A model generated the notes under the pieces. The model searched no databases. It saw nothing but the letters and a program-made list of their open reading frames with translations, and had not been told where the DNA came from. The position numbers were made by a program, and so were the translations under genes. This document shows, piece by piece, positions 45,155 through 56,600 of a stretch of DNA of 64,000 bases (its first letter is position 1; every line of letters starts with the position of its first letter). Source of the stretch: Eucriotettix oculatus (Eukaryota > Arthropoda > Insecta > Orthoptera > Tetrigidae); assembly GCA_034510155.1 (NCBI GenBank), contig CM067377.1:218020910-218084909 (forward strand), given 5' to 3'.

Positions 45155-46200
45155 CCCTAAAAAGAAACTTTATATTTTAATTTCCCTAAGCTTTCGTGGT
45201 TCACATTCGCTTACTGGACTACCATAAAGCAGGTTGACTTTGCATAGTGTCTGTAATACACGCCACAATAATTTATATGAAGAGCCAATTGTACTTCTGA
45301 AAGACTAATCGTTCATTAATAAACATGCATACAGTAAGGGTTGAGGGGAAACTGAGAGACGAAGAGACGAGGACCAGATTGTGTGACATGAAAGAATAAA
45401 TAAGAAGCCACTAAGGAACGACAACAATAGGAAGCGTAAGAGATGTACAAATTTTGTGAAGGATCTTGGACATAGTTCCAAGGGAGAGGTGATTGGGAGT
45501 GTCTGTGCCGTATGTTGAGGAACGGTACTACACACCCAAGCGCTTGATCCTCGGGACACAAACTTGGTCAGCTTCTCACAGAGACCAACGTAAGAAAAGA
45601 GAGGATGAAGATCAGAGTTGATTTATGAATTTCCATGGAGTCACTTTAAACTGTTATATATTTGATCCGTGGTGGACTTGAGACTATTTAAACCAGCAAC
45701 GGCAGGAAACAGTTTAAGTTGAATAAAGTAAACACTACAAGGATGAAATTTTTTTCAAATTATTTTTAGAAAATAGTCTCCACTAATGAACAGTTAAAAG
45801 CGAAAGAAATAAATAATTGCAATTTTTAACTTTCCATTTGTAAAACCTTTTGGAGCGTTTCAAAAGTCATGTATCACAATTTCTTGAATTCGTAAATAAT
45901 TTTCACATTATTAAATATTTTTGTGTTTAAGAGTTGAAACCACACCAGATAAAATTAAAAATAAATGTACGTAACGTCTTTTAGGAACTGCTGATAAAAA
46001 AGTGAACATAAATTTTTTCTCAGTTGTGGTCTGTTTCAATGTTTTTATGAATGTTTTAATTTATTAAATATTTAGAGAAAAATACATTAAATAAATATAG
46101 TTATTGGACCGTTGGACCGTATTCAAAGAATGTCAGTTAAATAAAGGGAAGTAAATAAATTTTAAAAACAAGAAATAATACATAAATAAAATAATAGTAT
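45155..46200. other. No recognised gene; long minus frames at 45305-45561
   Basis: Two overlapping minus-strand frames of 81 and 84 codons are open, one with an ATG-led MCPEDQALGCVVPFLNIRHR. Opening of two frames at once suggests composition rather than coding. The higher-GC block 45300-45600 may be an unnamed repeat. The rest is AT-rich. Confidence 0.3.
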
Positions 46201-46202
46201 TT

Positions 46203-47466
46203 TCCTTTTATATATAAAAATGAATCCCTTGGTTACGACATTATCGATTTCATTCATCCTTTTTCTATAAGGTTTCTAATACTCTGTACAAGGTTCTTAC
46301 GGAAAGAAAATTAAGAAAATTGCGCAGAAAACTGAAGTACGAGAAGTGTACTTTCTTCCAGGTGTTTGAATTTCCAAGGTAACGTGTGTTGCTCTCCATA
46401 TTGCCCACGCTATATAGATTTGATAGAATAACACGTGGTATACATCAGTAGGGGTAAGACTCTGCAGGGGTGGAGGAGGTGGAAAATATTAAATATACAG
46501 AAACGGCCAATATTTTTTAACATTTAAAAACATTATGGATCAATAGCGCTCAGTATAATTTCATTCACATAAATAATCAAAGGGAAGTTTTCTTAGGGGT
46601 GGAAGTGGAGGGGCATCACATAACAATTACCAGAAAACCATCGAGATTAGGCTTTAAAGAACCGTAATGTGAGCTACTGACATAAAAATTGCAATTTAAG
46701 TTGTTACAGATCATCCCCTAAGAGGGGTTGGAAGGGGGTGAAACAGACTTCCGCACTCCATCTTTAACGGACGGAACAATTTTGACCAAATTATGAACAG
46801 GTTGTTCTTTGCGAACCGAACTCAACAGAATTAGGGTAATAGACAGCTACAACCACTTGAGGCATAAACTGCCGTTATTTCTCTAATTAATTGGATAGTG
46901 TTTTCTGTTAATTTGTTTGCATATAATTTCTAACCCATTCAACGTGGGGTGCAGGAGGTTTGGAATCTACTCTCGGTGTCTCTATTCTGACATTTTGAAT
47001 GCGAATAAAATTGAAGTTCGTCCGCCAACTGGGGGATTGGACGCAGTAAAACACACTTCTGCTTAACATTTTGACTAAATTCTGTTTTCCTATTCCTCTA
47101 GGTGGAACTTTTATATGTTATATAATACATGAACCGAAAAGATCAATAACAATTTTATTGTTTCTCCGATATTATTTGTGTGTAATTTCAACCCCTTGAA
47201 GCAAAGAGGGTAAAATTAGTCATATGGAAAATAACAAGGAAACCTGTGCAATGCGAGTCGCATTATGACTTTTAAGTAAATATTAATCCCTTAAATTGGG
47301 GAGCTTTTGAATAATATACTGAAAATATACCGGGAGTATTTTTGAATCTCTCGAGATACTGTGAGTGTTTTCGATGCCGGTTGAATCATCATGTGTTGAA
47401 CAAGATATAGATATTATACCGGGGTAATATAAATAATTACTTGGGCAACGCCGGGTCCCCAGGTAG
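46203..47466 (+). mobile_element. Helitron-like non-autonomous element
   Basis: The left end reads TCCTTTTATATATAAAAATG then AATCCC, matching the TC-TATATATAAAAATGAAT start seen in insect Helitrons. The right end reads ACTTGGGCAACGCCGGGTCC, then CCAGGTAGT. That is a GGG...CCGGGT hairpin followed within about ten bases by a CTAG-like terminus (here GTAG), with T following. The interior has GGGGTGGAAGTGGAGGGG, GAGGGGTTGGAAGGGGGTGA and similar phrases typical of such elements, and no Rep/helicase ORF. Length is about 1.26 kb. Ends were judged by eye. Confidence 0.5.
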
Positions 47467-47469
47467 TCT

Positions 47470-48480
47470 CTTATGCCAGATCAAAATTAAGCCTTAAGCT
47501 GTTCAGAGGAAGGTTACTCTGTAAAGAGATCAAGATAAGGAACGTTTACATTTAGACTGGTCAGCCACGCTTCTGTTACTAAACCTGTGATGTGTCCAGA
47601 ACTTATGGAGCTGCAGCCTCGTGGAACAGTTCACTTGCGAAGGAAAGAAATGCGGACAGCGAAATTTGCCACACATCAGGAAACGTGACAATGTCATCCA
47701 CATGCGAGACGGGAAAAATAGACCAAAGAAGCAGTGAAGAGTGTAATGCTAATATCGGAGGAGTGGAACGATTAGACCAAAAAGTAAAACCGTACGAGTG
47801 TCCGTTGGTATGGGAAGCTGTTCTTAACCCCAGTCTCCGTGACCATGCGAGGATTGGAACCACATCCCTGCCCCAGTAGTGTGTCCCGGAAATGCGTGGG
47901 AATGCAAACAGAAACTACTACATTTTGTTTATAATATTATTTGTTTTAATTAGGTATGTTTATATTAATAAAAACAATGTGTCACAGTATGATCTGTCTT
48001 AATGAAACAAATATCTGCAATGTGTTTATTACATTATAAAATAGAATTATGTAAGACGTATTTATTTTTTCAGTTCATTTTTAAGCAAACTACTTGAATA
48101 ACCCGCCCTGGGGTATGACTTGGGAAAATTTAGTCACCACTGAAGGGGTTAACGCGATCGGATACATATAATCAAATATTTCCGCAAATATCTCAATATT
48201 TTCAGGTAGAACCGCTGACGAAATCTAGAAAATTGTTAGTTTTCTTTTACTAATGTAAATTTTATTACTTTTTGATGAATTACATTGACTCCCCGTTTCC
48301 TACATCCGCCATTGTATGAAACCAGTTTTAAATTACTCATCAATATCGCAATTAATTTTGAAAATGAGTAGATGGTCTGGAGGGAAACCTTTTAGTTGCA
48401 CGAGTCACACGACAAGGTAAGTCCATGACCGACTTTTAGAAGGGGGTGGGGCCAAGACGTTTCCTCCCTCCCTCACACCT
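47470..48480. other. No gene seen; open frames at 47592-47879
   Basis: A plus frame (95 codons, no ATG at its left edge) and a minus frame (86 codons) overlap at 47592-47879. Neither has recognisable motifs. The minus strand includes GTGGTTCCAATCCTCGC, a possible tRNA-type B box, so this may be SINE-derived. Confidence 0.3.
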
Positions 48481-48499
48481 TCAACAACCAACCAGCTGC

Positions 48500-48630
48500 G
48501 GAAATTCATAGGTGGAGAAGGAGACCACCCGCTTTCCAAGCCGATACTCTACCACTGAGCCAGGCTCACCAATCACAACATAATTTCGTCTACTCGGACT
48601 AGCTCAGTGGTAGATTGCCCGCCCTACTTC
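48500..48630. repeat. Two tRNA-like fragments, head to head
   Basis: The minus strand at about 48573-48515 reads GAGCCTGGCTCAGTGGTAGA then GTATCGGCTTGGAAAGCGGG. The plus strand at about 48597-48625 reads GGACTAGCTCAGTGGTAGAT then TGCCCGCCC. Both are tRNA D-arm/A-box sequences, about 25 bases apart and divergent. The minus copy does not make a proper anticodon stem and the plus copy stops after the D arm, so neither is a tRNA gene. They are most likely tRNA-derived SINE heads. Confidence 0.5.
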
Positions 48631-48659
48631 ACCTTCAATTCAAGCATTTATACTTCCTT

Positions 48660-48830
48660 TGACTTAATTTTTTCTTTATAATAAGTTTTCTTTTTATCGA
48701 TATTTTTGAAGATGGATTTAATTATAAATAAAACACAAAGAATGGTCAGATGAGAAATAATTTTATAAATAAAGTAATTATATAATCTGATTTTAATGTT
48801 ACAAAGAACTTCATAAAAACAGAATAAAAA
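48660..48830 (+). repeat. Family F repeat, single copy
   Basis: TTATAATAAGTTTTC, TTAATTATAAATAAAACACA, AAGAATGGTCAGATGAGAAA and TAATTTTATAAATAAAGTAA match the arms of the inverted repeat at 59742-60304. Here only one arm is present. Confidence 0.7.
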
Positions 48831-48879
48831 GTTATATAGTATCTAATACAATAAGTTTAAAATAACCCTAGGAACAAGT

Positions 48880-49930
48880 TACTATCATTAAATTTTGTTT
48901 TTCATTGTCACTTAAATCTCTAACTATTGAAATTTGAATTTTTATTCTCAACGAGCAGAATTCCTTTACTTCCTTCATAGCATCATCATCATCATAACAG
49001 TCCACTGCCTCCTTCAGAATTCTTCTCCAGACATTTCTGTTCTTGGCTAACATCCACCAATTCTTGCAACTTCCCATCTATTCTTAGGTCTTCTTATTTT
49101 CCTTCTTCCTTCAGGTTTAATATTTCCTCCTCACTCATTCTTTGCATGCGTCCTATCCACCTCAGTCGAGATCCTTTAATATCTGTTATTATATCCAGAG
49201 ATCCATACAATTCATATAGTTCTTTGTTATATCTTATTCACCATTCTCTTTCTCTTGAATTGGCCCAAAATTTCTTCTAAGAATTTTCCTTTCAAAAATC
49301 CCGATTGGAGAAAAATTAGACTCTGTCAACCAGTCCAATGTCTCGCTTCCATACATAACTACTGGTTTTATTATGTTTTATATCATCTAATTTTTGTTTT
49401 TTGAGTTAATAATTTTAATTTGAAATGTTTTATCATTCCTAAAAAAACATTTATTAGCACTCTGTATTATTTTATTTATTTCTGTTTTATTATCATTATT
49501 TCCATTTATCATAAATCCTAAATATACAAATTCGATAACTTTTTCAAATTTGTTGGTTCCTATTATTATGCTATCTTAATTTTTATTATGTTACCTTTTA
49601 TTGGCTACAATATATTTAGTTGTTTCCCTGTTTATCTTTAATCCCATTTCTTTCGGCAGATTTCTCTAAAGTTAAAGAGGTTCTTGTTATATCGTCCTCT
49701 GATCTACCTATTATATCTATGTCGTCTGTGTATGCTAATATTTGTAGACTTTTGTTCCTCTTGTTTGAATTTCTGAATCTCTTATTTTTCCAGTAAGCAC
49801 GAGAGTGAGTCACCTTGTCTCACACCAATGGGCTTGATGATAGTTCGGCTTTTATTCTGATTTGGCACTCACTATTTTCCATTTTTATAAGCTTCTCCGG
49901 TATTTTTATATTTTCCATTGCAATATACTT
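48880..49930 (-). mobile_element. LINE RT C-half and tail (minus strand)
   Basis: The minus strand reads KPIGVRQGDSLSCLL near 49810-49850 (RT motif, usually GVRQGDPLSPLLF), then SLQILAYTDDIDIIGRSEDD near 49690-49765. In this the catalytic YADD is YTDD. LTLEKSAERNGIKDKQGN follows, and decayed C-terminal text to about 48880 contains WMLAKNRNVWRRILKEAVDC. It is continuous in family and orientation with the endonuclease pieces at 50930-52085, but the first half of the RT is missing where another repeat (50030-50520) sits. Confidence 0.75.
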
Positions 49931-50029
49931 ATGTTCTATTTATATTGTCATACTTTCAGAGTAAATTGTACTCTTGCCTCTCTTTTTCCACATATGGCAA
50001 TAATCTTGAATATAATATTTTCAAGTAGA

Positions 50030-50520
50030 CTTTATAGATAGTGGTTAATAAAGATATTGGTCTTGTAATGAGGCAAAAATCAAAGCAAAATTTTAGTATT
50101 TAAAGTGTCATCAGAGTAGCGAATCTGTAGTTGCTTGAAGGTGGAAGGGGGAGGTGATATATAGCAAGGCAGATGTGCGAGGCGACAATATTTAAGTAAA
50201 ATAAAACCAAAATTAATTCTACACAGCTCTTTGGTGAGGTTTCAAACCAGGAGAAAATTGCAAGAAGCCGTGAAATACGAGAAGTGATAGTGCAGTGTAA
50301 GAAAAGGCAGAGCAAAGTGGTTTTATTTACAGGAGAGGAAAGGAGAAGGAGAAAATTTACTGGACAAAGTTAAGTTAGAAAATTCTATGACATAAAAGCA
50401 ACCAAAAACTTTGCCCATATCTACCCGCGAGATAAAACCCAGGGATAAAGATCTCATTTGTAAACCAATTTAGTCTTAAAATAAACTTCAAAATATATAA
50501 ACAAATTTAATAGGATAATA
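50030..50520 (+). repeat. Family G repeat, copy 1
   Basis: Matches 58595-58960 in direct orientation: AAATTTTAGTATTTAAAGT, GTTGCTTGAAGGT, AGAAGTGATAGTGCAGTGTA, GCAGAGCAAAGTGG/GCG, TTTTATTTACAGGAGA, GGAGAAAAT and ACCAATTTAGTCTTAAAATA (third copy letter changes only). It interrupts the LINE whose halves lie on both sides. The other copy carries an ATG-led frame of 65 codons; here the frame is broken. Confidence 0.65.
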
Positions 50521-50529
50521 ATATAAATT

Positions 50530-51195
50530 CTTGCACTTGAGTGGATCACCTTTCTTTAGTATTGGGCATGTAATCATCTCCACCATTCTTCAGGAGTTGT
50601 GCAAGTTGCTTTCCCATTTTCAACTTCTTTATTACTATTTCTATTTCTTTGATTGTATGTGCACTATTTCTCATTATAAAAATCAATTGATGGATTTTCT
50701 TTTATGACTGCTCTCTCCTTTGATTGCTTCTGTATGCCATTAGGATTTTTATTGTAAGTTTCATTAAAATATTCATTTCAACGTTTCAATACATTGGTCT
50801 TGAAGTTTTTCGATATTATATTTAGTTATTTTTCTATAAATACCTTTTTTCTAGTTGCTTACCTTTGCTCAAATTATAGTCTTGACAAGAAAGTTATCAG
50901 ATTATTTGTTTTTCACCTGTAAAGGATCTGCAATCCATTAACATTGACTTATGTCTCTTCTCGATGAGGATATGTTCTGGTCGGTTTGTGGTTTGGCTAT
51001 CGGGAGATTTATACTTACTTATGGGGAAATAATGTACCAACTATAACTTTATACCATTGGCATTACTGCTGTCGTGTAAACTGTTTAAGCCCATTGTAGG
51101 TATATATATATATTCTCTCTTGCCCAACTTGTACGTTCATGCCACCTACTACTATTTTAACATCATTTCTTAATCTCCAGGGCCACGTTCACACA
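50530..51195 (-). mobile_element. LINE endonuclease C-half and linker (minus strand)
   Basis: Minus strand from 51190 leftward: a MNVQVGQERIYIPTMGLNS-like run (usual DFNA.VG.E.....IG..SLH), HDSSNANGIKL, SPDSQTTNRPEHILIEKRHK and SMLMDCRSF. This is the conserved second half of the APE endonuclease of craniofacial-protein-2-like LINEs. The linker continues to about 50540 with EVENGKATCT. Several shifts break the frame. Confidence 0.75.
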
Positions 51196-51199
51196 CACA

Positions 51200-51770
51200 C
51201 ACATATATAGCAGCAGATCCCGTCGTTTCCCATCTGCTCAGCTCTCCCTCGATATTGGATTTTAGGAATTTTTAGGGCGCCTGGTATTTTTTTGTTCATA
51301 AAAACACCAAAAGATTTAATTCCGGGTTTTAATTATGATTGAGAGCACGAAGTAGGTAATCCAAAAGAGGGCGTGGCCATTCACTCATTCTCAAATCACT
51401 GTTTGAAGCGGGATTCGGTTCCACTTATTCGTGGTTTACCCTTGGCTCGTGGCTGCTAAACTTCGCTCCACGTCCTTCACCTCCAATGCTCTACCAACGA
51501 CTTCTCTGTACGCTTCCGCTTACGTCAGTTAAACGACAATGCGTCTCGGGGTTGGTTCTCGCCACTCCTCCAACAAGTAGCAACTTTCAAGCTACATTCT
51601 CGGCTTTCGTTGCTTTTGGCTGGGGCTGTAACGTTACATATTACATTATTCTCGCCCCCAATAAATTACAAATATTGTGCATCCACTTTTTAACCTACCA
51701 CTCACTCAGACACAATTTAATCGACCAACGCCCTTAATAAAAATTACCAAGATCTTTACAAAAATTCACT
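51200..51770. mobile_element. Foldback-related insertion inside the LINE
   Basis: GGAATTTTTAGGGCGCCTGG, TATTTTTTTGTTCATAAAAA, CACCAAAAG, TTTTAATTATGATTGAGAGC and GAGGGCGTGGCCATTCACTC follow the same order as the foldback arm at 21729-21860 and its mirror at 22020-22135. It sits between two halves of one endonuclease, so it is younger than that LINE. A (CA)n/(TA)n run at 51191-51209 marks the left edge. The right edge is uncertain. Confidence 0.55.
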
Positions 51771-51774
51771 TATA

Positions 51775-52085
51775 ATCTAATTTCTCAATATCTTCTTTCT
51801 TTTCCTGACCTTTTAAGCAAAAGACTTGTATTATTGTCGTTGACTTTGGTTTTGTTTCTACCTTCACAGCAAACCGATCTTTCACTATATTGCTGATAAT
51901 GGTTTATTTATTGCTCCAACCTACCCCTGCATTCACTATTTTGGTTTTATGCTCATCACCCTATATTCATCCGACTGAAAATTACTACTATATTTAACTT
52001 TAACCTTTGCATCTCCGTTTTTAAATTCTTTAATCTATGAGCACGAGTTAAACGTCTGACATTCCACACTTTGATTCATACAACG
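51775..52085 (-). mobile_element. LINE endonuclease N-terminus (minus strand)
   Basis: The minus strand near 51990-52060 reads WNVRRLTRAHRLKNLKTEMQ then RLKLNI. This is the start of an APE-type LINE endonuclease (usual GTWNVR.L...G.L..L..E). Text equivalent to DRFAVKVETKPKSTTIIQVF follows near 51830-51890. The same domain resumes at 51190 after the insertion. Confidence 0.7.
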
Positions 52086-52089
52086 TCAC

Positions 52090-52655
52090 TGATGACGTCT
52101 TTCTGATGACTTCCTCCCGGGTAATCCCCGCCCGGAGATCGGAATGGCCGACAATTTCACGTCCGGAATATTTTACCCGAGAGGCTGCCATCATATTGTT
52201 GAGTAGAATGTACTCAATAACGGCTGCGAGCAGCTACGATAGCGGCATCGCCCCCTGTTTACTGCATTCCCCGTCATGAAGTAGCAAAGCTTCTCTTGCC
52301 CAGTGACAATAGTAGCTTTTATTTATATAATTCCCAAGGACTGTCCTATGCAAGCCCTTTTAAAACCTACCTTCTCCCGCTTAGGTCAATTTTGCTGCAC
52401 AAAGAAATTTGTTTTTCTGCAATCTGTTATTTGCGTTCCGTTTACTATTTCCTAAAAGCAGTAATTATTTCATCAAAATCATTTTATCGACCTTTTAAAA
52501 TCTTGGGTTGATTTTCTAAACCATATGTTATTTTCGTTCAAGGTTCAACTCCCTCATCATGGTCCTTCCAAAACTATTAACACTCCACAAGATAAAATAA
52601 TATTTTAAGTAACTACTAACATTCCCTCTTAGTTTTATCACTCCTAGCCGAAGAT
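52090..52655. other. No gene seen
   Basis: GC-richer DNA at 52090-52280 (CCCGGGTAATCCCCGCCCGG) is probably the 5' region of the adjacent minus-strand LINE. The rest has no features. A 71-codon ATG-led frame at 52296-52511 is not recognisable. Confidence 0.35.
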
Positions 52656-52660
52656 AGGCG

Positions 52661-52685
52661 TAGTCTAGTCTAGTCTAGTCTAGTC
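52661..52685 (+). repeat. (TAGTC)5 tandem repeat
   Basis: Five perfect TAGTC units. A short microsatellite. Confidence 0.9.
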
Positions 52686-52799
52686 CTGCCACCAATAACT
52701 CACTTGATAATATTATTATAAGACAAGGAAACAAGTCTTGATTTCTATATTTATTAAATATAATAAATAATTTAAATAATTAATTATTGGAGGGTTCCA

Positions 52800-52840
52800 A
52801 CGTTTCAAGGCCTATATTTGTATTTTACTGCCATCAGCAA
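52800..52840 (-). repeat. CTGATGG...GAAAC motif, copy 5
   Basis: The minus strand reads GCTGATGGCAGTAAAATACA, AATATAGGCCTTGAAACGTT. The CTGATG box and GAAACGT are spaced as in the other copies, but the seventh base is G instead of A, so it departs from a hammerhead core. A GGC...GCC pairing is possible. Confidence 0.35.
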
Positions 52841-53314
52841 TTTCCTTGCTGATACTATATACGTAATGCATCCACAAGAACAGAGCGTCTGTTGTAATGT
52901 TGTTTTGTAAAGTCATACGTCGTTATTTACTTCCAAAAATTAATCAATAAATTACGATTTTAAATAACTATATCAACACTTCCTTCGCGTATTAATTTGT
53001 TAATATTCTCGAAGCAATATTAATGTAATATTTTTATATAAAAAGTAAACTAATTTTTTTCCTTTCCTTTTTTAACATTTAAGAAACAAATTAAATGATT
53101 TTTTTGGTAACGGAAATTACAGTTGGCCTCGTGCTGTTTTTTTGTGCATTCAGTTGGGCTCGAGAGTTTTTTTGTAGCCCGTGCCGCTCAGCAGGGGCAA
53201 AAATTAATGTCCGGGGGGTGAGCGGCGGGAGTTGAACCGCTCTTCCGCTCATCCTTGTCGTAGCCAGTGGAACCGCGAACCCATTGAATTGCATTGGGGA
53301 TTTGTTTCGGTCAG

Positions 53315-53645
53315 GTCGCCGACATCGAGCGTCAGTCCTGACGCTGGCCGCGCTGCTGACGGTCGGGTTAGCAACCACGACGCAGGAAGTCGACGATTAC
53401 GACGAGGAACAGACGACGCCCAACAGGTCGGCGCTGCTGCTGCAGTTCCGACGGCTGAACCCGCTGCACGTGTGGTCCAAGTATGGCTTCTTCTCGGAGG
53501 ACTTCCTGGACCTGGTGCACAGTCACTGGTTGCTGCAGACGCCGCCGCCGTCGCCCATGACGCAATACCTCCTCGCCGCAGTCTCCAGCGCCATCATGGT
53601 CGTCGGCGTCTCCGCCAACTCACTCGTCATCTACACGTTCATTAG
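53315..53645 (+). CDS. Opsin, first visible exon (N-tail and TM1)
   Basis: The frame is open from 53236, after a TGA at 53233, to the donor ATTAG|GTAAGT (exon end 53645, phase 2). The only in-frame ATG is the one just before TM1 (SPMTQYLL), which is too late, so translation must start in an upstream exon. Plausible acceptors are TTTCGGTCAG ending 53314 and GGTCGGGTTAG ending 53371, both leaving the same phase. The first would add a hydrophobic stretch (SVLTLAALLTVGLA). Its GC-rich codons contrast sharply with AT-rich flanks. Confidence 0.8.
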
Positions 53646-56600
53646 GTAAGTAGCGTCTTCCTTCTAGCTGAGGAAGGACAAATGCGCATGCGCACTAACT
53701 ACAGCGCTTCAGGCCCCTAAACTGTTGTTCATTGTCTCACAGTCAACGCAGGCGGGCGACACTAGCACCTAAATCAAAATAAGATGAAGTCATTTAGTAA
53801 TTATATAAATATAATGTTTCGATGCACGTTTTCCCCATTTCGGAGGTGTGTGTATGTTTCGGCATACTGCGACATTACATAAATAAATATTCCTTGTTGT
53901 TGTCGTTTTCAGTCAGTCCTAATACTGGTCTGATGCCATTTCCATTTTCTCATAACTAGAACACCCCCACATCCTCCCTAATCTGCTTAGCGTATTCCAT
54001 CCTTGGCCTCCCTCTTCTGTTCTCACCTCACACGCTTCCCTCTAGTGCCAATTTTACAAGACCCTCGTATCTTAATACGTGGCCTACTAATCTATCCATA
54101 TTATTCCTTTTTCCCTTATTCTGTTTAAAACTTCCTCGTTTGTGATTCTATCCACCACCTCATCTCATTCTCCTATAGCACCACATTTCAAAGGTTTCTA
54201 TTCTTTTCCTTTCCCCAACTCCTATCGTCCACGCTTCGCACTCATATAACGCAACGCTCAATACGAATTTTTTTAGCAACGATTTCCCAATATTCACACT
54301 TATATTACCCGTAAGTAAATCCCTCTTTTCGAGAAAGTCTTCCTTGCTATCCTGTGCTATCCTACTCTATATATTACACTTCCCAAGTAGCAGAATTCCT
54401 TAACTTCCGTCAAAATATCCCTTCACAATCTAACAGCCTTTTTTATTCCACTGTTTCCCATAGTACACCCCATAAACTTGGATTTGCCTTTATTAATCCT
54501 CATATTGAAGTCTTTCTCCGGGACCACGTTCATGCCAATTATTATGGTTTCCAAGTCGTCCCCTAATACTACAGTAACGTCGGGAAAGCGTTTAACATTT
54601 ACCAAATGTACCCTGTATAGCATTTCAGAAACTTGTCTGGATTTGTAAAGACTATAATTTAAGTATAATTTTGCCTGACTGTTACGTACTACGTGTATTG
54701 TACTCAACTTTAGTTTATTTGATTCGATATTAATAAATTTTGGTTAGGTCACAACTTTTCTGTTAGGTAACTCAGTGAAGAAAATAATAGGTTGTTACGT
54801 CAGTAAAAAGTGTTTAGTATATATGATCTTAGAAATAAGCAATTAGGAACCCAACACTATTCAGTCTTCATAGTAATAAGAGTCAAATTACATAAATCAC
54901 TATAATTTTTATTCTAGTATGATTAAAAGGATTTGTACAACTACAAACATTAAAACTCTATCAAGCATTCTAAAATATTGAAAAAAAGAAAACCAACAAT
55001 TAGGTAAAAATATTTATACATTCTTGGTCAAAAATTTATTGAATACAACTTTCGGCATGAGATATCATTAATAATTTTAAAGAACATTTTGATAATTCTT
55101 AAAATAAAATTTTAATAAAAATAGGATATTATAGGAAAGTATTTAAAAGTTCGACTTTTGTAAATGTTTTTAATTAAGCATTGTAGTATTTACATACTGA
55201 TACGTCATAAAGATAATTTAGATCACAGTTGGGGCAAGAACCGACTTAAAAATCCATGCACCGTGTTTCTTCTCGCTGAATAATTATTTTTCATAACTTT
55301 CTAAAAGACATAGAACTCACACTTTCTAACATTTTTGTAGTGTCATTTATGGAGAAGATTAAGAATATCGAAAAAAATTAACAACTTAATGGATATGAGG
55401 TGTGAACGTAGTTTTAAAGCCCAAGAAAAAAAATCCAAATAGCCAACTTTCTTAGAATGACAATAGTGAGGATAAAATAAATAATTGTAATAATAATAAA
55501 TAGTAATGATAAGATTAATGTTAAAATGGATTCCTGTAATATATAAGTTATATAGTATAGCCAATACACTTTGTAAGGAACCATTACACAAGATAAAATT
55601 ATTTATTTATAAAATATAATAGTAATTATAAATTCATATTAGTTTCTGAACTGTTATACATTCTTCATTCACTTAATATTAAAACCAAGACAATATTAAC
55701 AGTCTTATAATTCAGGATATTTCATCTTCTAGTTTTTTTTTGTTCAGATAGCTTATTTTTTAAATTTAGTTAACTTCAACATTACTTAGTAAAACCTGTG
55801 CTAATTTTATTTTTCATGTGACTAAATTAATAGATTAGTGTATATATGCCTATTGAAGATCTTCATCAGAACCGATATTTATTGTATTTTAATTAAAGTT
55901 TACTTAAATGCTTGTGTGTTATTTTTTTGTGTTCAATTTTCAAACTATTTCGCCGTCAATGGATTTTCCTTCATTTCAGCCTACATTTACAACTGCAACA
56001 GAAGAAGATCACTTGCGACGTCACATGAGGGGGAAGGGGGAAGGGTCCGAAACGTCCGCTGGAAGTGTTGGGGATGTTTCATCTCTTTCAGGTGAAACAC
56101 CGGGTGGGGGTAAGATCCTATTAAAGGGGACTTTCCTGTTTCTGTATCAGCCTCGTGTGTCGCATACAGGAACCTATTACCTTGCTTGTGTTACTATTTA
56201 ATTTCCTTGCATTATCTAATATTCACCATTATTACATTCATGTATTTCGTTATATTACGCAAATAGTTGCACCTGATAAATGATGTCAGACGCAAAGTCA
56301 GTTAAGAACAATACAATTAAAGAGTGTTCGTTTATTGACATTTCATTGTCTTTCGACAAACCCTTCACATTATCATTTTAGAAGTGGTTTCTGCTGCCAC
56401 CTTTTTTGGTGGCTTTATTTGATATCCTTCCAGTCTTTGCCTTCCCTTTTCCATTTGTACATGCCTTGGGTCGTTGAAACATTCAGCCAAAGTTTCATTC
56501 GACAGGTTCTTCAATTGAGAGGGAATATAATTTGTTCGTCTTTAGATCCATCTTAAATACGCTGTTAGGTTTTGAAGATGAGTGAAACCTTATTTTGTTT

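Noticed and set aside
45305..45561. Two overlapping minus-strand frames of over 80 codons
   Set aside because: Two frames open on one strand across the same bases, no known motif, no splice context. Kept only as an unnamed block.
48515..48575. Minus-strand tRNA gene
   Set aside because: D arm is present, but the anticodon stem does not pair and no TPsiC arm follows.
53284..53286. Apparent start codon of the opsin exon
   Set aside because: The codon is TTG, not ATG. Eukaryotic nuclear genes rarely start there, and the in-frame TGA at 53233 plus missing ATG point to an upstream exon.
53232..53645. Plus-strand frame of 137 codons overlapping the opsin exon
   Set aside because: It is out of phase with the opsin frame, is Arg/Ala-rich from GC-rich DNA, and does not continue across the donor. 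The opsin frame matches TM1 and splices in phase.
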